Below, one piece after another: positions 10,724 through 22,706 of a stretch of 64,000 nt of DNA. Position 1 is the stretch's first letter, and each line of letters opens with the position of its first letter. Made by a program: the position numbers and the translations under genes. This DNA is from Henckelia pumila (Eukaryota; Streptophyta; Magnoliopsida; Lamiales; Gesneriaceae). The DNA is taken from positions 137,647,402-137,711,401 of the forward strand of contig NC_133122.1 of the NCBI RefSeq assembly GCF_033568475.1. Reading direction: 5' to 3'. The notes under the pieces were generated by a model. It was given only the letters and a program-made list of their open reading frames with translations. It was not told the DNA's origin and ran no database searches.

Positions 10724-13093
10724 ATGATGCTGCTAGGAAGTTGTTCTTACAGTAAGAATTTGTTTATCTTTACAATAGTGGAGGATATGAGTCTAATGCA
10801 GATGTATTTGCAACTTGGCAAAAAATGTTATCAAATCAATCCTTCTTCAACCTTCTTACAATATCTTGCACCTCACCGAAAGTTATATGTGACATTGAAT
10901 GAAGATCAAGATGTTAGTAATATGATCCGATTGTTTGTCTACATGAAAGTAAACATCATTGACATGATAGCAATCCGAAAAGAATAAATTATTTCAAGTG
11001 ACAAGAATATTCTGAGGTAATTCATGTCTTTCTCTGTTTTTAGTTGTGCTACACCCGAATGATAGAAATAAATATTCCAATTTACCTTTAATTTATTCAT
11101 ACAGTTAGTAAGTACATTTTATTTAAGATATGGATGTTGGTATTTCAAGTGATTTACTGAAATATTTTATTGTTGTTTTTCTTTAATTAAGGAATGAGTT
11201 TGATGCGGATAATGGTTCTTCGAGTGCATCTCAATATGAAATGGTTCTACAAAGTAACTCCATTGATGCTTGGAGTCATTTGATTCGTGGAGAGGGGAAA
11301 AATTTTAAAAATGCTGATGAGTTTCGAAAGGTTCTTAAAAACTATGTTATTGCTACCATGAGATCGTTCGTGTATAAGAAAAATGACCAACAAAAGGTCT
11401 TCGTTGTTTGTAATGTCAGTGGTTGTGCATGGAAAATATATGCATCCAAATATAAGGCAGATGGAACGTTTGGAATTAGAAAATGTTGTCTTCAGCACGT
11501 ATGTGAAGAGGAAAATCTTCGGAGCAGAGGCCATCCAAAGGCTGATTCTGTTTGGGTGGCGAATATCATTAAAGATAAATTGAGAGGAGAACCATCATAC
11601 CGACCGTCCGCAATTGTAAGAGATATTCATAGGGAATATGGCGTTGAATTGAAGTACCATACAGCATGGATGGGGAAAGAAATAGCAATGCATCAACTTT
11701 ATGGGACAGAGAAAGGATGTTTTGATAAATTGAGGTGGTATTGTGATGCTTTGAAACAAACAAATCCTGGTAGTTGGGCTGATTGTGAGGTTGATGAAAT
11801 GAACAAATTTCGACGACTTTTTATATCTTTACATGCATGTATTGTTGGATTTGTTAAGGGATACAGACCGTTGATTTTTTTAGATGGAACACATATAAAA
11901 AATAAATTCAAAGGTTGCATACTAAGTGCTGTGACAAAAGATGCTAATGATGACCTATTCACTTTAGCATTTGCGGTTGTGGAGGCTGAGAATGATGCTA
12001 ACTGGGAATGGTTCTGTTTGAAACTGAGGGGAGTCTTGACAATGCAAAATTGTGTAGTTTTCTCACAGTTCACTTTTTTTTTCTGATAGACATAGTGGTC
12101 TTGTTAAGGCAATCCCCAATATATTCGCCGGTAGTCACCATGCATATTGTCTACGACACTTGGTGGATAATTTTCGTACGCGGGTAAGTGCTATAATAGT
12201 TCATTTTATTTTAAATAATATTTTTTGTATGCGAGATTTTTAATATTGTTTTATTTAAATTTTAGATTTTGAAGAAGTATCCATTGCACAACAAAAAGTA
12301 TTGGGAATCTATATTCCACAAAGCAGCATACGCGGCAACTGAGAGTGAGTTTATTGTTCATATTACTAGTATAATCCAGTCAATGCCTCTTGTAGAAGAA
12401 TTTATTAAAAATTCAGAACCCGAGAATTGGGCAAATTGCTTATTTTCTGGAAAAAGATGGGGCATAATCAACAACAATCAAGCAGAATGTTGGAATAGTT
12501 GGGTTAAACTCGCAAGGTATTTGCCAATTGTATCCATGATTGATACAATACGGTTACAAATAATGAGCATGATGAATAAAAGACGAGAGTCGTCTCTCCT
12601 AATGGTTGGAATCCTATCTCCTAAGCCAGAAAGTAGTTTGTTACAAAACTACACTAAATCTCGAAATTTGAAGGTTGATAGGTCTAGTTCATTGCTTTTT
12701 GAGGTTTTGGATGGTGATAAAAGTTGTGCAGTGGATCTGGGAAACTAGAGTTGCTCATGTAGAATCTGGAAAATTAATGGGATCCCTTGTAACCATGCTT
12801 GTGCTGCTATTGAGTCAAAGGGTTTGTCAATATATGACTTTTGTGACTCTTGCTACAAAGTTGAAAATTATCGGAGAGTTTATGCGGCAGTTGTCAATCC
12901 AATCCCTACATTTGATTTCAATGCTGATTTACCACATTCTAATGGCGATATAATTAGACCTCCGGATGTCCGATCGCAGCCAGGACGTAGAAGGACACAA
13001 AGATTCCCGTCTCAAGTAAAGAAACGTGTTACCAAGTGCGCACGGTGTCACAAACCAGGGCATAACCGTAGAAAATGCAAGGAAGCAATATAG
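10724..13093 (+). pseudogene. MULE-1 mudrA-like transposase (MULE DDE, SWIM, zinc knuckle), broken
   Basis: Exons near 10724-10987 (PB1-like, YVTLNEDQDVSNMI), 11193-12183 and 12266-13093 with GT-AG introns. The DDE acids are present: DGTH near 11884, SDRHSGL near 12087 and NNNQAECWN near 12470-12492. A SWIM finger (CSCRIWKINGIPCNH) follows at about 12755-12800 and a CCHC knuckle (CARCHKPGHNRRKC) at 13038-13080. It would cut and join the element ends in the nucleus. Two defects are visible: a frame change at the run of nine T near 12075, just before SDRH, and an in-frame TAG at 12746-12748, just before the SWIM cysteines. A tiny intron or read-through cannot be excluded. The N-terminal start is uncertain. 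Confidence 0.85.
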
Positions 13094-13228
13094 TATGTGG
13101 ATGGGCTGTTTTTGTTGGTCAGAATCACAGAACATGCAAAGAAGCGATATATTATGTAGATGGGCTATTTTTTTGTTACAATCACAAGACATGCAAAGAA
13201 GAAATATAGTTGCTAGATAGGGCTATTT
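13077..13228 (+). repeat. Triplicated tail of the zinc-knuckle exon
   Basis: About 58-bp units beginning GCAAGGAAGCAATATAG, GCAAAGAAGCGATATA and GCAAAGAAGAAATATAG follow one another over the transposase stop codon, so the last codons of the knuckle (HNRRKCKEAI) reappear as NHRTCKEAI and a decayed third copy. Confidence 0.7.
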
Positions 13229-13542
13229 TTGTCAGCACTCATACGCTATAGATTATATATTTTGGGTAATCATATGTCTTGATATACCTTTTGTTGTTTG
13301 CATGTTAAATGTAATGAATATGTAGCACATATTGGTGCTTATTATACCACAATTATTTTTGGTGTATTGATCGAATGCATAACTGTGTTGGTGAAGTTGG
13401 TAGTGTATTTGGTAGTTTTGGTGAAGTTGATATTCTATTTGGTAATGTTGATGAAGTTGGTACTGTATCATGGATATAAGAACGCTTTTTATTTCATTTG
13501 CTACATAGTGTACTACTTATCTATGTAACTTATACTGCAAAT

Positions 13543-14228
13543 AGGCACTATTATACTTAATTTGGAAGCTGATGTACTACAGATCAATATACTTGGTACT
13601 ACCATTTTGACGATGCACCAACACCAAAATGGAAAACGTGTGGACAATGTACTACATTGTACTAAACAGAATACCACAATCAGGACAAATTATACTTAAT
13701 TTTTAAGAACACGTACTACGGATCAATATAAATGATACTGCCTTTCTGACAATGCATCAACACCACAATGAAAACATGTATTGAAGATGTACCAAATATT
13801 ACTAAGTAGTATACCACATTAAGACAAATTATTGTACTTTATTTGCAAATGCTTGTACTACATATCAATAAAGTTTGTACTGTTTTTTTGCCAATGCACC
13901 AGCACCACAATGGAAAACATTTATGGACGATGTACCACATTTAACCAATTCTTATACCACACTCAGGCATTATTGTACTTTATTTGCAAGGGCTTGTACT
14001 ACATATCAATAAATTTTGTACTGTTTTTTTGCCAATGCACCAGCACCACAATGGAAAACATTTATGGACGATGTACCACATTTAACCAATGCTTATACCA
14101 CAATCAGGCATTATTGTACTTTATTTGCAAGGTCTTGTACTACATATAAATATATTTTGTACTGCATTTTTGACAATGCACCATCACCACAATGGAAAAC
14201 ATATGCGGATGATGTACCACATGATTAA
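13543..14228 (+). repeat. 141-bp tandem array, left arm
   Basis: Units begin at about 13543, 13690, 13832, 13973 and 14114; the last three are spaced exactly 141 bp. The first two are diverged. Core words are TTGTACTTTATTTGCAAGG, CACCAGCACCACAATGGAAAA and GGACGATGTACCAC. Confidence 0.85.
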
Positions 14229-14526
14229 CACATGTTTATACATAAAATTTCTATTATAGTAGTTTCAGTGATGATTATCACATGTTTATCCATTTTAATG
14301 TCTAATTTATTTGCATATATGATGATTACCAAACACATGCATATGTATTCGATCATTGTATATGTTTGTAACATTTATGGTTAAAATTTGTAACATCAAT
14401 GTTATTTAACACATGTTTACTTATAAAATGTCTAATATTGTAGTATCAATCATGACTATCACATGTTTATGCATTCTAATGAAGTATAATATTGTCTTAT
14501 TATGGTTTGATCCTTTGTAAAATTTG

Positions 14527-15567
14527 GTATAATGCCTTATTGTGGTATGCTACTTCGTAATATTTTGTACATTGTCCATAAATGTTTTCCATTGTGGTGC
14601 TGGTGCATTGGCAAAAAAATAGTACAAATGTTATTGATATGTAGTACAAGACCTTGCAAATAAAGTACAATAATGCCTGAGTGTGGTATAAGAATTGGTT
14701 AAATGTGGTACATCATCCATAAATGTTTTCCATTGTGGTGCTGGTGCATTGTCAAAAAAACAGTACAAACTTTATTGATATGTAGTATAAGCCCTTGCAA
14801 ATAAAGTACAATAATGTCTGGGTGTGGTATAAGAATTGGTTAAATTTGGTACATCGTCCATAAATGTTTTCCATTGTGGTGCTGGTGCATTGTAAAAATA
14901 GCAGTACAAACTTTATTGATATGTAGTGCAAGCCCTTGCAAATAAAGTACAATAATGCCTGAGTGTGGTATAAGCATTGGTTAAATGTGGTACATCGTCC
15001 ATAAATGTTTTCCATTGTGGTGCTGGTGCATTGGCAAAAAAACAGTACAAACTTTATTGATATGTAGTACAAGCCCTTGCAAATAAAGTACAATAATGCC
15101 TGAGTGTGGTATAAGAATTGGTTAAATGTGGTACATCGTCCGTAAATATTTTCCATTGTGGTGCTGGTGCATTGTCAAAAATGCAGTACAAATTATATTG
15201 ATATGTAGTACAAGAGCTTGCAAATAAAGTACAATAATGCCTGATTGTGGTATAAGCATTGGTTAAATGTGGTACATCGTCCATAAATGTTTTCCATTGT
15301 GGTGCTAGTGTATTGGCAAAAAAACAGTACAAACTTTATTGATATGTAGTACAAGCCCTTGCAAATAAAGTACAATAATGCCTGAGTGTGGTATAAGAAT
15401 TGGTTAAATGTGGTACATCGTCCATAAATATTTTCCATTGTGGTGCTGGTGCATTGGCAAAAAAACAGTACAAAATTTATTGATATGTAGTACAAGCCCT
15501 TGCAAATAAAGTACAATAATGCCTGAGTGTGGTATAAGAATTGGTTAAATGTGGTACATTGTCCATA
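14527..15567 (-). repeat. 141-bp tandem array, right arm (inverted)
   Basis: The landmark TAAAGTACAA starts at 14661, 14802, 14943, 15084, 15225, 15366 and 15507, exactly 141 bp apart each time. A partial, diverged unit precedes the first. Copies are more alike here than in the left arm, so this arm probably expanded more recently. Confidence 0.9.
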
Positions 15568-15856
15568 CATAGATAAAAGAAACATAATATAGAGGATTGG
15601 AGTAATACAGTAGAAGAAACATGAAGCATAACATAGCCTATTTGCAGTATCAGTTACATAGATAAGTAGTACAATATGTAGCAAATCAAGTAAAAAACGT
15701 TTTTACTTCCCTGATACAGTACCAAATTCATCAACAACACAGTTATGCATCCGATCAATACACCAAAAATAGTTATGGTGTAATAAGCACCAGTATGTTC
15801 AACCAAACTACCAAATACACTAACAAAAATCATTGTCCACTCCATTATCATTTCTG

Positions 15857-18800
15857 TCAACTCATTTTACTCAAACCATATTCGTCACTTAGGATGGCTG
15901 CAGCAACGTATGCCCTTATACCGTCTATTTTGCAATCAGTCTGATGATTCCATGTAAACGGGTCATCACGAGCATAGCACTTTGCCCATAGGCAAGTAAA
16001 CACACCACAATCGGGATTAGGCCCTTGGACTCTACACTTTGGGAATCCCACGGTGCAATTGGAAAGGTCAAGGTCCTTGAACAGCCTCAAGTATCCTAAT
16101 AGAAATTCAACCTGGACACAAATCGAATTATTGTAATAGTGAACTAATTGCATCACATAATGAGGGAGGTACAATAATGAAAGACTTACAAACTGTCTCG
16201 CACTTGTCCTGTCATATGAGCTGTCTATTGAGTTCCTCACCACAAATTCCTTTTTTTCATTATTCCACACAAGCAAAAACCAATGGGATCTCACACCAAT
16301 AGGGAATAATACATATCTGCATATCATCATTACTTCCTTATTTAGATCGTGTAACTTCACCACAGTACTCTTCGTCGAGAGGAAGTCCACTTATTGATGA
16401 TCCTCAAGTGATTTGTTCTTGTAATGCTCACCAAGTACTTTTAATACATCACGCTACAAAAAATATTTAAATTGTCAACAATCAATTTTAATACTTAAAT
16501 ACATAAATAGAAGAACAGTGGATGAAATACGGTTAATTACAAAGGTAGCCATACAAACCTGAACCCAAGGTTGAACCGTATAAATGGGGAGGTCGTGGTT
16601 ATTGGAGCGGCACAAAATTTTCAGGTAGCATTCTATTATCTCTCCCCGGACATCATTGCCAAACAACAGATCACATAATTGAGGTCCTTCCACTGATAGG
16701 TATGAGTCATTCCACACCACACAACTGTGTAAAAAAAAATTCAGTGCACTAGTTAAAATATACAATGTAATAAACATGATGACTTACTCCAATTTTTCCC
16801 GTGAAAGAAAAGAAGTAATGGCTTTTCTCTCTGAATCAGTCACTAAATCGTGTCCACAAAAATCTGTCCGACCCTTGTATACTTGCAAAGGATCCTCCAC
16901 CACCTGTCCAACATCTAGTGTCACCTGCTCAACAACACGATCAAGATCTACGAGGTAGTCATCCTAATGAAACACACAATAATTCAAATAGAAGCAATAT
17001 AAGTCACATATCAAATAAAGAAAATAAACAACTATACGTAATATATTACTATTACCTCTGTCGTACTACCAACCAAACTACTAGATTTCTCTCTCAATCG
17101 TTTTGAAACTCTTCTCGGCACATTCATCCAACTCTCCTTGTTACTCCTACTCGCGCGCTCCACTTTCTTTCTTATGTTTACAATCTTCTTAGGATCAAAT
17201 CCACTTGCAGCATCGCTCTCGTCAACCAGCAATTTTGAAACACGATCATCAATATTTCGACCGGAGGCTTCTCCATCATCCTTTGAGGTCATTTTAATAG
17301 AATCCACAATCACATCATCAACTATCTTCTTTGGTTCATTCTCAACTTCATTTTCTACTTGCATTTTATCACCTTCCTTCTCATCTAACTTTTCAAATCC
17401 ATCCTCCATTTCATCAGCAACATCATTCACATTTCATGAATTTTTGGAACTTGTGTCTCAATCTGCACACTATATAAGTCATTGAAATTGCCATCAAAAT
17501 CCTTACCACCAGAATTTTTTTGACTACTAATTTTTCCAGCACCACTTTTCGAACCGTATTTGCGTTTCAAATTCTCAATCTCAGAATACTGTTCCCTAAC
17601 AATCTTCTCCAAACGAGTGACATCTGTTTTCAAAATATACTCATTCGTTGTTGACATTACTTGTAACAAATCAATCACAGAATTCATCAACAAACTTTAA
17701 GAACATTACAATTAATTGGACAAAGTATAAATACGCATCACTTCACGTACCACAGCGCTGGAAGATATCTCCTCAACAAACACTCTTTCGTTAGGGAATG
17801 GAACTATAGGAAAAATCTATTTATAACATAAAATCGCAAAGTTAGAACCTTATAATTATTTTGGATAATATTATATCAAAATGACATATCAAATAGGACC
17901 TTCATTCTCGTAATTGTGTTAAACAATTCTTCGGCAGAATCAGAATTGTTAGGAATTTTGCACTTCGCCCAACGAAACACACGGGGAAATTTCCTAATAC
18001 TTGTCTGAATGGCAAACAAAGGTACACTCTCATACAACCATGCCTACATTGAAAGATTTTTAGATTAAGTATGTACAAGAAGAAATGTTATATATGACCA
18101 ATGTATTAAGGACAATAAATACTAACCATCAACCCCACTAAACAACCATCTAGATACTTCTTTCGTTCTACTACACCTTGTTCACCACCGATATGGGCAG
18201 CCATGTTCTCGCAAAGGAATCGGTACGCAGCATCACCCCACGAGTATTCAAAGAAATGATCCAGATCATCGAGATATGGCATAATAAATCGTGGAGTTGT
18301 ATAATTTCCAACCGGAAAAATCACACAATTGAATAAATACAAGATAAACATCCTCGCAAAGTCCTCGACATATTTTTTTTTCTTCTTACGTGCTAGTTCA
18401 AGAAGTTTCAAACGAATACTTGATCGGATTACCTTGCTTACACTACCCCCAAAATAACGAGTTACAAAGGAAGATTCCATTTTCAAATCAATATTCACTG
18501 GTTGTCCAACATATTTTAACCCCATAACAATGGAAAACTCTGACGATTTAAAAGGAACCGATACATTACCATCACCAAACTTGAAGGACAAAGATTGAAC
18601 GTCAAACCTGCTCAACACTGCCTCAACCTTCAAACAACTAAAGCTAAGCTTTGGCATCTTCAACCATTCTGAGAATGGAGAATCATTTATCCACTGTAGT
18701 TGTCTTCTCTCAATTACAGATGAAAGTTCTTCCATTGTACTCCGAAATACTGCAGCAGAGCAGCGGCTTGGTGTCTCATATGCCCTACGGATACTACGTT

Positions 18801-19202
18801 TCATCTCGGATCCTACTCGTTCTCGTACTATTTCTAAATCAAAAAAAAACCGTGTGTCAAAAGTCATAACGATAAGATTTTGATAAACAATTTTCACGGT
18901 AACAAAACAGAAAACATAAACCGAAGGGAATATTTTTAATTTGAACTATTTGAGTTGTCTATACCTAATTCTATCCAAACAAAACATTGATAAATCTAGT
19001 TTGAACTCTCAAAACTACAAATCAAATTTCCAAAATTTCGCATACACCAATTTTAAAATTGGTTTCCACAGTTTTGAAAGATTTGTAAAAACCTAGATGA
19101 AATTGAATAAAAAGTTGGACAAATTGAATAAAAATATTAGAAGATAAAAAATATCAGAAGAAACTCACTGCCTTTTTTGCTTTGCTTCTGCTCGTTTTCC
19201 AT
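15857..19202 (-). CDS. MULE-1 accessory gene: DUF1985 plus ULP1-like C48 protease
   Basis: Minus-strand exons by eye: 19202-19169 (MENEQKQSKKG), 18833-18127 and 18043-17900 (DUF1985; FKFGDGNVSVPFKSSEFSIV, ending FPRVFRWAKCKIPNN), about 17817-17751, 17690-17440 (coiled coil), 17425-17060 (acidic/basic linker), 16963-16785, 16725-16560, 16455-16190 and 16111-15857. The last exons form a ULP1/C48 peptidase: SHWFLLVW (His), NSIDS (Asp), QGPNPDCGVF (Gln and nucleophile Cys), so the active site is complete. ULP1 enzymes remove SUMO; here the target is unknown. One in-frame TAA (16391-16393) precedes VDFLSTK. The gene converges on the transposase. Confidence 0.8.
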
Positions 19203-19229
19203 GTGACTGACAGATTTCAAAGCGACGAT

Positions 19230-19409
19230 AGCGATTTGAAATCTGTTGCAAGCCCGTGAGTTTAGCGTGGATGCTAGATGTTGGGAGAAGAGATGAATAT
19301 TGGTCGAGATTGAGAGATCGTCGCTTTGAAATCTGTTGCAAGCCCGTGAGTTTAGCGTGGATGCTAGATGTTGGGAGAAGAGATGAATATTGGCCGAGAT
19401 TGGGAGATA
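19230..19409. repeat. 90-bp tandem duplication at the 5' end of the ULP1 gene
   Basis: Two 90-bp copies (19230-19319, 19320-19409) share TGAAATCTGTTGCAAGCCCG and ATGCTAGATGTTGGGAGAAG with few differences. They sit between the right terminal repeat and the first ATG, matching the 70-bp duplication at the other end of MULE-1 in position, not in sequence. Confidence 0.85.
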
Positions 19410-19554
19410 AGAGAAGATGATGAAAATTGGTGCAGGCGATTCTGTCAAAATGAGGGAAGAGAAGAAAAGAAGAAGGGCGTGAGAAGTGAGAGCAAATAAT
19501 TTTTCAATTAAAAACCTAGATAAAATAATAATAATAATAATTTAAAAGGAGACA

Positions 19555-19668
19555 AGGGAGTGAAAAAAAATTTATTTGTTGTAGTAGGTACCTAAATCTC
19601 CAAATCTATGACATGGGTACTGAACCCAAAATCAAGTTTTTGATTGGGTATTTAACTATAATTAACCG
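19555..19668 (-). repeat. MULE-1 right terminal inverted repeat
   Basis: On the reverse strand it reads CGGTTAATTATAGTTAAATA and continues parallel to the left end. The two arms have diverged strongly, as is common in ULP1-type MULEs, several of which have weak or no terminal repeats. Confidence 0.8.
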
Positions 19669-19677
19669 TTTATAAAA

Positions 19678-20229
19678 ATGTAGAAACAATGACTACAATT
19701 TAAGATATCAAAGTTTTATAGTTAATATAAATATTTCTGTTCTAAGTAAAATTTATTAAATTAAACATTAAAATATGGGTAACGTAATTTATTGATGCCA
19801 TTGGGCATAAAATGGGTATGTTAAAATAATATTTAATAACAAATCAAAATATTGACAATTAAATAGGTCGACATTTATTAAAAAAATTTAGATGTGACTT
19901 CTTCACTCAATACAATCAGTGTATACTGTATAAGGTACGTTCGTAATTCCTTACCCTAACATGTACCTTTTGTAAAACTCCTAGCGTTAAAGTTCAAGTG
20001 GTTTGTTGGATCAATTATAAGTTTTGGTGTATTAACAATTTTAAGGCAAAAACTTAATTATCAGTCAAACTAAACTAAGATAATCAAACTGAATGACTAA
20101 GTCCACAAAGCTAAACTGATTTATTTAACTGGACTAGTCAACCGCGCGAGCTGAACAAGAGCTCAATTGAAATCTCTAAAGCACAATATACAAACCATTA
20201 GTCAGAGTCCAAACAAACATTCCTTGAGA
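19678..20229. other. AT-rich sequence between MULE-1 and the Athila LTR; no gene
   Basis: Nothing coding is visible. A stretch from about 20010 (TGTTGGATCAATTATAAG) has the look of an LTR start, but no partner was found, so the outer border of the next LTR is unresolved. Confidence 0.4.
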
Positions 20230-21047
20230 AGATGTCAGTTTACCTGATTTTTTATTCTAGTTGTGGATTGAAAATTTGATTTTGGATCATGTTTACTTTT
20301 GAGTAGTAGTTTTCTTTCGATCAAGGCCACGTGATTGGATCGAACAAGTTTATGTTGGATAGTTGAATGTTGTTTAGGATTTTTCAAATTTGATTTTAAT
20401 ATTATTGATTTTTGGATTTATACTTGTCTTGTGAATGATCTGGCCAATTGTTTTCTTGCATATTAATTGATTCCAAGTCGAAAGGTTAGGAATTGATTTT
20501 GATCGCTCTAAAAATTAACACAAGGTTAAATCAACTAGAAATAGTATTCGATTTCATTGTGCAGCTTTGGGTAAAAACTGAATTTTCATAATTCCTTAAT
20601 GCATTTGAATTTGATTAGAATTAATTAAAAATAATTAATCCGTCAATATTTGAATAGGTTTAACTGTTCTAGAAATATACTGTTACACAAATTAGGAGAA
20701 TTCGCCGTAAGTTAAGATTTAATCTGGATCCTGAATTTACTACTTGTTGCATGATTTGTTCGGTACCTACTTGTGTCCTTGATCGAATTTTCTCATCATT
20801 GAATCAAACTTTAAAATTATTGCTGCATTTTATTTTAATTCTTTTTATTTATAAATTTTAAGTTGTTAATTGATTTCAAAAATCACTTTTATTGCATTGT
20901 CTACATTAAGTTAGAATAATTGTATTTTGGTAATTACAAATATCAGTCTCTGAGGGTTCGACACTTGGACTTAAATTCCACTTACTATTACTTGACCTAT
21001 AGTATACTTGTTAGCCTAGTAGACACCGAATTACTCGGTCAAGTTTT

Positions 21048-21065
21048 TGGCGCCGTTGTCGGGGA
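21048..21065 (+). other. Athila primer-binding site (tRNA-Asp)
   Basis: Reads TGGCGCCGTTGTCGGGGA, one base different from the complement of plant tRNA-Asp and a form common in Athila elements. It lies six bases after the LTR end and only nine before the MULE-2 border. Confidence 0.8.
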
Positions 21066-21074
21066 TTGATTGTA

Positions 21075-21311
21075 GGCTTTTTTTTATTTCTAATGTAAAT
21101 TAAAAAATAAATTTCAAAAATAACGTAAAATTAAAAAAATTTCACAAATACTGTAAAACGCCAAGTCTGACAGCGGATACTCGTGTACACGTAGGTATCG
21201 TCCTCCGCCACGGGGCGCGGACGCTGCCTATTAGGCAGCGTCCGCGCCCCGTGGCGGAGGACGCTGCCTAGTTGGCAGCCACGGGCGCGGACGCTGCCCA
21301 ATTTAAAATTA
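21075..21311 (+). repeat. MULE-2 left terminal inverted repeat
   Basis: An A/T-rich outer 100 bp with AAAACGCCAAGTCTGACAGCGG at its inner side, then a GC-rich inner part made of GGCAGCGTCCGCGCC-type palindromes, closing at CGCTGCCCAATTTAAAATT. Confidence 0.9.
21199..21263. repeat. Perfect 32-bp palindrome in the MULE-2 left terminal repeat
   Basis: Arms 21199-21230 and 21232-21263 are exact reverse complements around a single T, with the half-site CGTCCTCCGCCACGGGGCGC. A further diverged half follows to about 21300. Hairpin formation or a transposase-binding role is possible, not shown. Confidence 0.9.
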
Positions 21312-22149
21312 TTTCGGTCCTTATTTCGGTCCTCATTATTCTGCTGCCCCACCCACCTCTCTTATCTCTTATCAGAAACAATTTGGTTCCTCCATTATTA
21401 TCTCTACACATTTCTTCCTCCTCTTCTCAATTTTAGTTTATTTGACAGTAGATTTCTCCGTCATCGTTTGTCCGATTGCAAATTCGAGAGTAGTTTTGGA
21501 ATCCTTGCAACGAGAGTTTTTTTTTTACACCAATTTTTTGAGTTTTCTTCGCCATCTCGGAAACATCGTCCAATCAATCGTTTTTTTTTTCACCGTTGTT
21601 CATCGCCGCCGATTGTTGTTCAAGCTAGGAATAAAATATTTAGGTTGGTTGGAGCTCTATTTCAAAATTTGAAGGTAAATTCGAGATTATAGTTTTGAAA
21701 TTTGGGTGTTTTGGTTTAATTGAGTTACTATAATTGAATATGTTTAATTGTTGTTTGTAGGTACTTAAAAAAAAGCCATTTAAAGGTATGAATTATTTTT
21801 CAGAATTTTTTTAAGCATTATTTGGAATTTTAAGTTTATTTTAATAATATGTTTTAGTATATATTTCAAATTTCTTCTTTTTTATAATTAAATATATTAT
21901 ATTAATATAATAAAAATTAAATGTATTAATAATAAAGAATAGTTAAGCTCCCTCCCTCCAAGACTCAAATAATTATTTTAAATATTATTGATAATACTTA
22001 TTTATTTAATTATTCAAATTTGTAATTAATTTACACTAATTACACCTAAATTACCTCTTAATTACCCTACCCTATTCACGTCCAAACCCTTCCCATCCGC
22101 CTCCACCCCCTTCCACCTTCATTTTCACGTTTCCACCAAAAGTCCAGAA

Positions 22150-22179
22150 GCATAAATCTTATAATATATATAAATATAG

Positions 22180-22236
<57 letters not shown>

Positions 22237-22341
22237 TACTAAAATATATATATATATATAAACTTTATTATTGTTATTGTTACTATATTAGATATATATG
22301 CATATATATTACCTTATTATTGATATACTATATAAATATAG

Positions 22342-22394
<53 letters not shown>

Positions 22395-22560
22395 GACTAA
22401 AATATATATATAAACTTTATTATTGTTGTTGTTATTATATTAGATATATATGCATATATATTATCTTATTATTGATATACTATATAAATATAGAATATAT
22501 ATTATTACATTGAAATATATATATATATATATATATTTTATTGTTATCGTTATTTATATT
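22150..22560. repeat. TA microsatellites within a triplicated AT-rich unit
   Basis: Long TA runs alternate with copies of TACTATATAAATATAGAAT, ACTTTATTATTGTT and GATATATATGCATATATATT, giving roughly three copies of a 165-175-bp unit upstream of the plant-mobile-domain gene. The open frame across it is only repeat. Confidence 0.75.
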
Positions 22561-22706
22561 AAATATGTGCATATATAGACATATATTGTTATATGCATAG
22601 ATTAAAATTTATTATATTATATTTTATTTTTATGTTTTGTTATTTTGTAATTTTATAATATGTGTTTATTGGTTTGCATTATATAATTGTTAGTATATTT
22701 GTCAGG

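Larger units (their letters stand above)
13250..15860. repeat. Large inverted repeat with 141-bp tandem arrays in both arms
   Basis: Left arm about 13250-14228, spacer about 14229-14526, right arm about 14527-15860 in inverse orientation. The outer part of each arm (13298-13540 versus 15860-15600) is unique sequence in mirrored copies: the frames read HIGAYYTTIIFGVLI and HTGAYYTITIFGVLI. The inner part is a 141-bp tandem repeat, about five units on the left and seven well-kept units plus a partial on the right. It occupies the 3' ends of the two convergent MULE-1 genes. Since 141 is a multiple of three, long repetitive open frames run through it; these are not proteins. Confidence 0.9.
9828..19668. 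mobile_element. MULE-1: full-length Mutator-like element with transposase and ULP1 gene
   Basis: Perfect 9-bp direct repeats TTTATAAAA flank the element (9819-9827 and 19669-19677), the length diagnostic of Mutator-like insertions. Diverged terminal inverted repeats start GGGGGACTTGG at the left and CGGTTAATTATAG on the reverse strand at the right, sharing AGTTAAAT, CCCAATC, AAAACTT and TTCAGTACC in order. Length is 9841 bp. Inside are a mudrA-like gene (+), a central inverted repeat array and a DUF1985/ULP1 gene (-), convergent. This content matches ULP1-bearing plant MULEs (Kaonashi/CUMULE kind). The transposase has a frameshift and a stop, so the copy is probably not autonomous. Confidence 0.93.

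Noticed and set aside
14527-15567. Regular direct repeats resembling a CRISPR array
   Set aside because: The whole 141-bp unit is repeated without unique spacers and the DNA is plant nuclear.
13832-15684. Repetitive open frames of 90-163 codons on both strands
   Set aside because: They arise because the 141-bp repeat unit is a multiple of three and lacks stops in some frames; no protein family is recognisable.
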